The notes under the pieces: model-generated
Told to the model about the DNA's origin: nothing
What the model saw: the letters and a program-made list of their open reading frames with translations, nothing else
Databases searched by the model: none
Shown: in pieces, positions 36,312 to 43,977 of the stretch
Layout: each line of letters starts with the position of its first letter
Position numbering within the stretch: position 1 is the stretch's first letter
Source of the DNA: CAVVEC01 sp963747105
GTDB taxonomy: Bacteria > Acidobacteriota > Terriglobia > Terriglobales > Acidobacteriaceae
Reading direction: 5' to 3'
Length of the DNA: 64,000 nt
Assembly (NCBI GenBank): GCA_963747105.1
Contig: CAVVEC010000007.1
Location: forward strand, 248,001-312,000
Program-made: the position numbers and the translations under genes

Positions 36312-37086
36312 CTACTCCAGCACGCTGTCGTCCAATTTCTTTCTTCCCCAATCGGCGGCGGCCTGCACGAATGCCAGCACCAGCGGATGAGGATTCTTGG
36401 CTTTGGACGAAAGCTGAGGCTGAAACAGCGTGGCGATATAAAAGCGGTGCGTGGGCGATTCGATGGCGCGAATTTCGCCATGCGCTCCACGCGCCACCAC
36501 CGGGAAACCGGCTTCCATGGCTGCCCATTCGTAGTCAGGGTTGACCTCGAAATTGCAGAAGAATTCTTCGCTGACCACATCCTTCGTGTAGAAAGAATGC
36601 AAATACGATCCCGGCCGCAAGCGGATTTCTGGAATCGGCCCGGAGAGTTTGGGGCGCCTCTTTCGCGTGCTCGGGCACGGCGCACGCCACCGGGTAAATG
36701 ACGATGTTCTTCGATCCGGAATTGTTTTCCGCCGAGTCCGCGTCCTTGATGCCGAGCACATTGCGGGCACACTCGATCAGCGCATATTGAAACCCGCCGC
36801 AGGTGCCCAGAAACGGCCAATCGCGCCGCCGTGCAAACTCAATCCCCTTGAGCATGCCATCGAAGCTCTTGTAGGGACTGCCAGGCGCTGCCCAAATTCC
36901 GTCGAAGCTCTCCAGCAGTTTCTGCGCGCCGGGCTCGACCAGAGAGGGTGTGGGAATCCACTGCGACTCGACGGGCAAGTTCAGCTTGGCGGCGGCGTGC
37001 TGCAGCGATTTCTCGATCGCGCAGGCAGAGTCGGGGACTTCAGGATCGAAGTCGCCCAGAATAGCGATGCGAACGGCGTCAGCCAC
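36312..37086 (-). CDS. CTP-synthase-C-terminal-related glutamine amidotransferase-like protein (frameshifted)
   Basis: About 257 residues, class I amidotransferase fold. The start VRIAILGDFDPE and the nucleophile elbow GTCGGFQYALIE match the CTP synthase-related family. In the expected His-Glu region the sequence reads ATLFQPQLSSKAKNPHPLVLAFV, so HPE is replaced by QPQ and the catalytic triad is incomplete. A one-base shift near 36650 splits it. It is therefore probably not a normal glutaminase; role unknown. It is followed by the methyltransferase gene. Confidence 0.78.
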
Positions 37087-37095
37087 GGGTCAATT

Positions 37096-37768
37096 CTAAT
37101 TGAGAAGGTCGGGTTGCAGAAGGTTACGGAGGTGAGAAGGCTGGTAGCCAAGGTGGGTTGCACCGACTTGCCAGCCGATGTTGCGCCTATTGACTGTGCC
37201 GCATGCCCCAAAGCTCATCTGCACATCGGCCTTGTCCGCTTCCTCCACCTTGAACATGGGCTCGGCTTCAGGTTCATGAAAGCGGCAATGAAGGTATCCG
37301 GCATCTGCTGGATGCGAATGTTGAACGTGTTCACCGAATCGTTATAGAACTCGCGCCGGTCGGCGATTTCGCTTTCCAGTTCGGTGATCCGGTTCTGCAG
37401 CTTGCATGAAATTGTCGTTGGCTTTCAGTTGCAGGATAATTCTCCGCCACCGCAAACAAGTCCGCGCAGCGCCGACGTCATGCTCTGGTCGGCCTGCGCT
37501 TTCTGGTCCACCGACGACCGCCTGCTGATACTGGCTGCGCGCCTGCGTGATTTTCTCCAGCGTGTCGCGCTCGTAGTTCATGTAGCCTTTGCAGACTTCC
37601 AGCAGCTTGGGCAACTCGTCGTGGCGCTGTTTGAGCAGGATGTCAATATTCGCCCAGGCCTTGGCGATGTCGTTCTTCAGCGCGATCAGCCCGTTGAAGA
37701 TCATGACGACATACACGACCAGCGCCAATCATCGCAAACAGGAATGCCAGCGAGATGATGTTGTCCAT
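37096..37768 (-). CDS. lemA: LemA family protein (frameshifted)
   Basis: Membrane-anchored LemA-fold protein. N-terminal TM MDNIISLAFLFAMIGAG / LVVYVVMIFNGLIALKNDI, then the helical domain AWANIDILLKQRHDELPKLLEVCKGYMNYERDTLEKITQARS, LQLKANDNFMQLQNRITELESEIADRREFYND and FNIRIQQMPDTFIA. Frame changes lie near 37725, 37515, 37450 and 37270. It directly follows a GIDE-type membrane gene on the same strand, a frequent pairing. Molecular function is unproven in the family. Confidence 0.82.
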
Positions 37769-37790
37769 TAGGTTCTCTTTCTCCAGTTCT

Positions 37791-38909
37791 TCACAGCCAG
37801 TCGAGATCTGCAGCGCCAGAGACATGTAAACACTCAGCAGAGTAAGCGCAGGTCCGCCCCAGATCATCAGAGGCGGATTTCCATCCCAGCGAATTCACCA
37901 CATCCCGCTGGCTGCGCCAGGAAATGAAAAATGCCGGGTCATGCGTGCCTTTCATCAGCACGACCGAAGGATGCGGATCGAACTGCTCCGGGGCTGGAGC
38001 TGCACCAGCTGCGCTGCCCGGCAGTCGCAACTGGATGCTGGTGTCACGCACGACTGCCGTGCTCACGCCCGCTGCCGCCCAAGCCGCCGGATTCGTGATG
38101 CCAGCTTTCATCAGGGCCGCGATGATCTTCTCCGGCTGGCTGCACCGCTGGCGAAGTGGCGACTTGCCGCCGGACACCGCCGGCGATCCCTTCGGCGGCG
38201 CTGTCGCTCTCGAACGCGGCAAACCTCATGGTTCCTGTGGTGGAGAGCGCGCCAAGGGACAAGCTTCCGAGCGCATCCGGTAGTGAAACGAGACTGCATG
38301 CTGGTCAGCAGTCAAGCTGCGCACCGGCGTTGCGCTCACGTTCAGACCTGGATTTTCGGCCAGCGTTCCCAGCACAAACAGCGCATTCTTGGGCTTGATG
38401 CAATATTCGTCGATTTTGAGTTTCTTGTCGCTGGAGACGCCGTGTCGCGACCAGGAAGTCGGAACATATTCGCAGGAATATCCAGATGGCTGGAGAAAAT
38501 CGAGCTGCCGAATTCGTCGTGGAAGTCGCGATGAATGTCCATCTCCGCGCCCTGCGGGTTCACCAGCATGCGGCCGGTGTTGTCCTCGAGAAAGAACGGA
38601 ACGTGCAAGCTCTCGTCCGCGACTTTCACCCACTCACTGCTCTTGCCACGCTCGCTGCCATTGCCACGCCATGGTGCGGTAGTAGTAGCAGGGCATGCCG
38701 GTGATGGGGGCAGCCATGGTGTAAGGACCAGTCGCCAAGCCGCTGATTTCGACCAGTCCCATGGCAGCGCTGCGAATCTTTGATGCGGGTGTGTTCAGGA
38801 TCAGCCGCTTGCGCTGCAACATGCGGAAGCCGCGATAGAAAAGGTACACGCCGGCGAGTGCGCCGACCGCGGCGACGATCCAGTGATTATCGTCCCCCAG
38901 GGAGACCAT
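37791..38909 (-). CDS. GIDE-domain membrane protein (E3 ubiquitin ligase-like; frameshifted)
   Basis: N-terminal TM (HWIVAAVGALAGVYLFYRGF), then ILNTPASKIRSAAMGLVEISGLA and PITGMPCYYYRTMAWQW, characteristic of the GIDE/Mulan domain (BAM fold). It continues with FFLEDNTGRMLVNPQGAEMDI and LKIDEYCIKPKNALFVLGTL, then a C-terminal hydrophobic LTLLSVYMSLAL before LemA. In mitochondria Mulan adds a RING finger; none is visible here, so ligase activity is not implied. At least three indels. The exact 3' end is uncertain because two frames are plausible around 37791-37870. Confidence 0.75.
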
Positions 38910-39157
38910 CAAAGCCAATGACCATGACAAAGTCACATGATTCGTCCGGACGCGCTCATCTGAAGCACTGCAGTAGGCGTCGGCCCGAGCGTAACCGAGG
39001 GGAAAGTCGTGACGCAGCACAAAACTGCGGCTAAGGCTTACGTAGGTAATCCCGAAAGACAAGCAGTAAAGAGAAGTTCCATGAGAACACGGCCACGGTG
39101 GGGCAACCGACGCTAACTTTTACAGCAACCCCTCGTCCGAATGGTAAGGAGGATTCC

Positions 39158-39670
39158 ATGAGATCGTCCACTGCCGTCCGGTTAACCGCTTTTGCACTTT
39201 TATCCATAGCCCCGATACTCAATGCTTCAGCCGAGTCGGAGCAGCATGAGACTCTACCCGCGTCCGATATGTCCAGCATCCGGGCAGTTCTGGCGCGGTA
39301 TCGAAGCGGCTGGCTGGCGAATGATGCCAATGTTGTGCGCGGTACCTTTACGAAAGACGCGGTGCTTATGCCACATCACGGCCTTGCCCCAGTGGTGGGG
39401 ATGGCGGCCATTAACGAGTTCTGGTGGCCTGCCAGCGTGAGCAAGATCGTCATTACGAGATTCGTGCAAACCGTTGACGAGATCGGTGGCGACGGCAAAC
39501 TCGCGTATATGCGCGGGAAAAGTGAAGTTGCATGGAACGTCGAAGATCACGGCAAGGTTGAACACTGGCATAACCACGGCAACTTCATGGCAATTCTTAA
39601 GAAGCAAGCCGACGGCAAATGGCTCATGTCGCATCTCATTTGGGATGACCCGCCGAACCAGTTGGAGTAG
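39158..39670 (+). CDS. Secreted SnoaL/DUF4440-like protein
   Basis: 170 residues. An excellent ribosome-binding site (GGTAAGGAGGATTCC) precedes the ATG at 39158. A Sec signal (STAVRLTAFALLSIAPILNASA) is followed by a cone-shaped NTF2-like domain: SSIRAVLARYRSGWLANDANVVRGTFTKDAVLMPHH, GMAAINEFWWP, LAYMRGKSEV and KKQADGKWLMSHLIWDD. Such domains act as small hydrolases/isomerases or binding proteins; a specific role cannot be assigned. It is convergent with the aminotransferase-like gene. Confidence 0.85.
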   Translation: MRSSTAVRLTAFALLSIAPILNASAESEQHETLPASDMSSIRAVLARYRSGWLANDANVVRGTFTKDAVLMPHHGLAPVVGMAAINEFWWPASVSKIVITRFVQTVDEIGGDGKLAYMRGKSEVAWNVEDHGKVEHWHNHGNFMAILKKQADGKWLMSHLIWDDPPNQLE

Positions 39671-39682
39671 CTAAGTGGATTC

Positions 39683-40851
39683 TTATCTGATCGTGACGGC
39701 GCGTTCTTTCAATATCTCTTCCACCGCGCCGATCGCAGTCTCGACTTCCTGGTATCGTATTGTAGAAATGCGGTGACATGCGCACACCCGCCTTGGGCCG
39801 CCAATCCACCAGGATCTCGCGTTTCAGCAACTCGCGGCTGACCTCCTGAGAGTCGGGCATATCAATGGAAACGGTGCCGCCGCGTTTTTCGGGATCGCGC
39901 GGCGAGTTCACCCGCCAGCCCTGTTTGTCGGCCAGTTCGATCAATCGCGCCGTCTGCTTCTTTGATTTTTCGCGAATCCGCTCGAATGCCAACTTCCGCA
40001 ATGATCTTCAGCCCCGGCCTCGCCGCTTCGAGCGCCGGGATGTGCGAAGTGCCGTTCATGAAACGGAACGGCGCATCGGTGTAGCGGATCGGTCCGACCT
40101 CGAAGGCCATAGGGTTCTGGTGGGCAAACCATCCGGTAAACTTCGGCTCCAGCTTCTTGCCCAGGTCCGGGCGCACATACAGATAACCCACGCCCGGCCC
40201 TCCGCAGAGCCACTTCAAAACCCCACCGCAGGCAAAGTCAACGTTCAAGGCTTGCACATCCACGGGACACGGTGCCGAGCGACTGGAAAATATCCAGCAC
40301 CACATGCGCGCCTACTTTGTGAGCTTTCTCAATGATGGCCTTGGCGTCGTTGATATACGCGCTGCGGAAGATCACGTGCGAAACCGGCACCAGTAGCGTT
40401 GTTTCGTCAATGGCGGCCAGCAGGCGTTCGGTGGGCACGGTGATTCCGTCATCGGTTTTCACCATGTGGACTCGCGCTCCCGCGCCCGCTGCGCCTCCCA
40501 GAAATACATCACCGAAGGAAAATTCATATCGGTGTAAACGACCTTGTTGCGTTTGCCGGAAAAATCGAAGCAGGACGCGACCACCGCCTGGCAGGTGGTG
40601 ACATTCTGGTGAGTGGAGACCGATCCCTTGGGCGCATTCATCAGCGCGCCAATCTCGTCGCCAACTTCGACGGCCAGCATCCACCAGCGCTCTTCCCAGG
40701 CGCGCACGCCGCGGGTCGCCCAGATGTCGGCATAGCCTTTCATCGCGTCATAGACGCCGCGTGGCATGGCGCCCAGCGAATTGCTGATCATATACGTGGT
40801 GCGTTCGAGGATGGGAAACTCGGAACGGTAGCGAAGCAGGGAGTCGGTCAT
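39683..40851 (-). CDS. Kynureninase-like PLP-dependent class V enzyme (frameshifted)
   Basis: About 390 residues, fold-type I aminotransferase class V. Start MTDSLLRYRSEFPILERTTYMISNSLGAMP. It continues with VSTHQNVTTCQAVVASCFDF, VVYTDMNFPSVMYFWEAQRA, IDETTLLVPVSHVIFRSAY, VHVVLDIFQSLG (cofactor Asp), VDFACGGVLKWLCGGPGVGYLYVRPDL (PLP lysine in LKW) and MNGTSHIPALEAA. The overall pattern is closest to kynureninase/Cys desulfurase-like proteins. Three or four indels break it. True kynureninase activity is not shown; no other tryptophan-degradation gene lies nearby. Confidence 0.82.
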
Positions 40852-40900
40852 AGCGTTATTGTACTTCGTTGGAATGACCGCGCGTGTCGCGGCCTGGCCT

Positions 40901-41053
40901 GGTGCCCCAGGTTCCGCGAGCGGCTACGCGAGCTAACCTGGGAGACACAAAGACATTCTCTTAGCTCCTCGATGCTCTGCTCCCAGGTTAGCGCCCGGAC
41001 GTCTGAGTGTCGTTGGAACGAGAATGTGAGGTGGGGCGCGAACCTGGGGCACC
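40901..41053. mobile_element. MITE-like nested inverted-repeat element (about 153 bp)
   Basis: Outer inverted repeats: GGTGCCCCAGGTTCCGCG (40901-40918) and CGCGAACCTGGGGCACC (41037-41053), equal except for one extra base. Inner inverted repeats: GCTAACCTGGGAG (40932-40944) and CTCCCAGGTTAGC (40980-40992), perfect over 13 bp. The structure can fold into one long cruciform. No coding capacity. It sits at the point where a glycosidase-like gene loses family similarity. Confidence 0.65.
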
Positions 41054-41445
41054 AGCTCGGTGGTCAGCGGATTGAAGTTGCTCGGCTGCGCCCAGCCGGG
41101 GGTTCTGCCCAGGGTGAATTCGGCAACGCTGTTTGTGCCGTTGTCCTGGTACACGTTTGAAAGCAACCTGTCAACCCAGCCGAAGTTGAAGTTGAGCAGG
41201 CAGTTATTTGTGCCGCATGGCGCACTCTGGATATCTGGCCATGACGCCTTGTACACATTCCAGTTCCTGACGTTCCCGTAGTGAACCTGAACTGGGAAGC
41301 TGTCACCGTTCCTGTTCGGCTGGTTTACGTGCAGCCCAAAAAATTGGCTGGGAATCGCTTGCTGAGCAAGCACGGACCCACAGCTAAAGAAAACTGTGAG
41401 CAGAGCTAGGGCGTACCCCCCCCGACCTGAAGTTTCTTCATACAC
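40933..41445 (-). pseudogene. Truncated secreted glycoside hydrolase-like gene
   Basis: Signal peptide (YALALLTVFFSCGSVLA) followed by IPSQFFGLHVNQPN, FPVQVHYGNVRNWNVYKASWPDIQ, NFNFGWVDRLLSNVYQDNG and AEFTLGRTPGWAQ, the N-terminal beta-alpha units of a GH39-like glycosidase barrel. Similarity stops at LTTELVPQ, exactly where the nested inverted-repeat element begins. The remaining 40 codons read through that element. Less than a third of a normal glycosidase remains, and the kynureninase-like gene starts beyond the element. Confidence 0.7.
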
Positions 41446-41598
41446 GTCTCCTGATATTTTGGAATTGGGCTGAGCGCTAGCCCCCTCGACGTGTTATCCA
41501 CGCAAGCGCTCGGCGGCACACGAATTTTACAACGGTTGAGTTACTGAGCGAAGGGAGAGATTTCCACAAGCGCAAGAAAGAGTAACTCCGCCCAAAAC

Positions 41599-42390
41599 CT
41601 AATGAGCGGCGGCGGCGGGCGTCTTTCCTCGCCAGCCGGTGAGAGCGCTCGCGCCCATTGCCAGATGCCCAAGTGTGGCATTCTCCGCGACAACCTGTAC
41701 ACCTTTTGTCTTGCCGGCGATGATTGCCCTGTTGGGCACGGTCTCGTACGCGTAGCCGGTGAGGGTGGCGGTCATGCTAACTATGTACTTATCCCGTACC
41801 TTGACGTTGAGCCGCGCCCAACCGTAGTGAACCTTGCCGTTGATCACAAACTTCAGACCAAGATACCGGTCTGTGACGCCCTTCCCGCCGTTCACCCATG
41901 GACCGTGGAAGCCCGCGTGGCGGGCGCTGGTGAAATACGTGACCGATCCCATGAACTCAATTCTGCGGCTGAAAGGTCCACGGAGGCCAATCCTGACGCC
42001 TTGGCGTAGCGCCGACGCCGAGCCGGAGTGACTTCCCCAAACCATATTGCTGGCTGCGGTCCCGGGGAAACACGATGCGAACGCACGATTGCCGCTCTGG
42101 AAGAAGTCGTTCCCGGCAAATAACTTGAAGTCATCAATGCCATCGTGGTTAAGATCAACTTTGTACGAGCACGAACCGAGCGAACACGATCCGTGTCCCA
42201 CCGTGGTCAACACGACATGGACCGGCGTGTAGATAACCTTGGCCTCAGCTGGCGCCGCCAACACCAGGGCTCCCGTTGCCCCAGCGGCGGCAGCGGCGTA
42301 CATGGCTAGCCTCTTCTCGATCCCAGGACTTTGCCGTCCCTTTTGACGTTTGGGGGCAGCCTTTATGGATTCCGTGCATTCCGGGGCCAT
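41599..42390 (-). CDS. Exported protein of unknown function with C-terminal sorting-like motif
   Basis: 263 residues. The ATG at 42390 has a good AAGGAG site, whereas the upstream frame to 42480 lacks one. An N-terminal basic region plus hydrophobic segment (RLAMYAAAAAGATGALVLAAPAEA) is a long signal. The mature part contains DLNHDGIDDFKLFAGND, a calcium-binding-like acidic loop, and HYGWARLNVKV. It ends in LGHLAMGASALTGWRGK, a Leu/Gly/Ala-rich tail with Trp-Arg seen on many cyanobacterial and acidobacterial surface proteins. No function assigned. Confidence 0.75.
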   Translation of the reverse strand: MAPECTESIKAAPKRQKGRQSPGIEKRLAMYAAAAAGATGALVLAAPAEAKVIYTPVHVVLTTVGHGSCSLGSCSYKVDLNHDGIDDFKLFAGNDFFQSGNRAFASCFPGTAASNMVWGSHSGSASALRQGVRIGLRGPFSRRIEFMGSVTYFTSARHAGFHGPWVNGGKGVTDRYLGLKFVINGKVHYGWARLNVKVRDKYIVSMTATLTGYAYETVPNRAIIAGKTKGVQVVAENATLGHLAMGASALTGWRGKTPAAAAH

Positions 42391-42487
42391 CTCGATCTCC
42401 TTCGTTGGGGAGACTGCCTGCAGTGAGGGAACGGCGACATCCCGAGTATCCCTCGCCGGGTGCGGCCAGTCAAGGTGCAAACAATTG

Positions 42488-43831
42488 CTATCGCTTGCGC
42501 GCGATCCAATAGCCGACGCTCAAAATAGCCAGATAAGGCAGCCCGCTCAGAATCGTGATGCGGGTTTGCGGAACCCACCAGGTGGAGGCGATCGCCAGGA
42601 GAATCCCGGCGAATCCGATGGCGGAGAGCACGGCGCCGCCGGGGGCGCGCATCGGCAAGGCAGCCAACTGCGCTGGCGAGAGCCGCCGCCGGAACGAGAT
42701 ATGAGCCGCCAGCCCGACCCACCAAGCCAGCATTCCACCGAACAGTGAAGCTCCCAGAATGTAAAGGAATGCCGATTGCGGCCACCATCGCTCGGTCACC
42801 AACGCGAGCGGGACGCCCAGGGCCGAGACCAGCAACGCCGCGCGAGGCGACCCCGCCTCATTCAGGTGTCCGAAGATCGCCGGGGCATAACCTCCTCGCG
42901 CCAGAGAGAATAACATTCGGCTGGCGGCGTACATGTTCGCATTCGCGCTCGAGAGTGCCGCCGTCAAGACAACCAGATTTATCAAGGCTGAAGCAGCGGG
43001 AATCCCCGCGATATCGAACACCGTCACGAACGGGCTCTGCGTAACATTGCTCGATTCCACGGGGAGGACCCCAACCAGTACCGCAGTCGCGCCAACGTAC
43101 ACGAACATCAGCAGCGCAAAAGTAAGCTTTGCCGCACGCGGGATGTCCTTCGCTGCCTTCGCCTCTCCCGACGAGACGGCGAGCATTTCGACTCCCAGAA
43201 AGCTGAACAACGCAAACGAAACTGCCATCAGCGGCGAAATGGGCCCGTGGGGAAAGAAACCGCCACTTGCCCGGTATTGAGGCGCCACTCCGCCCCCCGC
43301 CAGAAGCACTGTGCCGGCCAGGACAAATACCACAATTGTGACCAGCTTCACCATGGCGAACCAATATTCGAAGCGGCCGAATTCTCCTACCGATCCGAAA
43401 TTGACCAGGAGAAGAAGCACCGAATAGATGGCCACCCAGACCACTCCGGGAACGCTGGGAAACCAATAGCGCGAATACGTGGATGCGGCTACCAGGCTGG
43501 CGCCGACCGCAGTGACCAGCGCGAACCAGAGGCCATAGCGCGCTACGAATCCTGCCCACGGATTCAGATAAAGCTCGGCGTAGAGGCCAAATGATCCTGC
43601 CGCCGGATGCGAGCTGGCCAGTTCGCCCAGCGCATTGGTCACGATCCAGGCCAGAAATGCTCCCATGACGTAGCTAAGGATCACGGCTGGCCCGGCAATG
43701 TGTACCGCCGCGCCCGAGCCTAACAGCAGGCCGGTGCCGATTGAACTGCCGACCGTCATCATCGCGATCTGGCCGACGCTGAGTTGCTGACGAAGGCCGT
43801 GCTCCGGGTTGATTTCGTCCTTCTCAGGCAT
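42488..43831 (-). CDS. APC family amino acid permease
   Basis: 447 residues, about 12 transmembrane helices, intact. TM1 carries the unwound substrate motif VGSSIGTGLLLGSG (about 27-40). TM6 includes SFALFSFLGVEMLAVSSGEAKAAKDIPRA, which matches the conserved GxE..a..E..nP.r region of AAT-type permeases. Proton-coupled amino acid uptake is expected; the substrate is undetermined. It is divergent from the TPR-GAF gene and upstream of the exported protein gene at 41599, with a 97-bp gap. Confidence 0.9.
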   Translation of the reverse strand: MPEKDEINPEHGLRQQLSVGQIAMMTVGSSIGTGLLLGSGAAVHIAGPAVILSYVMGAFLAWIVTNALGELASSHPAAGSFGLYAELYLNPWAGFVARYGLWFALVTAVGASLVAASTYSRYWFPSVPGVVWVAIYSVLLLLVNFGSVGEFGRFEYWFAMVKLVTIVVFVLAGTVLLAGGGVAPQYRASGGFFPHGPISPLMAVSFALFSFLGVEMLAVSSGEAKAAKDIPRAAKLTFALLMFVYVGATAVLVGVLPVESSNVTQSPFVTVFDIAGIPAASALINLVVLTAALSSANANMYAASRMLFSLARGGYAPAIFGHLNEAGSPRAALLVSALGVPLALVTERWWPQSAFLYILGASLFGGMLAWWVGLAAHISFRRRLSPAQLAALPMRAPGGAVLSAIGFAGILLAIASTWWVPQTRITILSGLPYLAILSVGYWIARKR

Positions 43832-43977
43832 TCCGGCACATATACCAGAAAGTTCTTCATTCCCAAAGAGTTATTCCACGGATGACCTTCGTAATCGCGG
43901 GTAGGCCTTACTTCGTTGCTGCCGGGGTAACCTCCTCCTAGAATTCCTATGGGTTACTCCGCGCAGCGCTGGCTCTC

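Noticed and set aside
39683..40851. Naming the PLP enzyme kynU
   Set aside because: Similarity is at superfamily level, the gene is broken, and there are no tryptophan-degradation neighbours.
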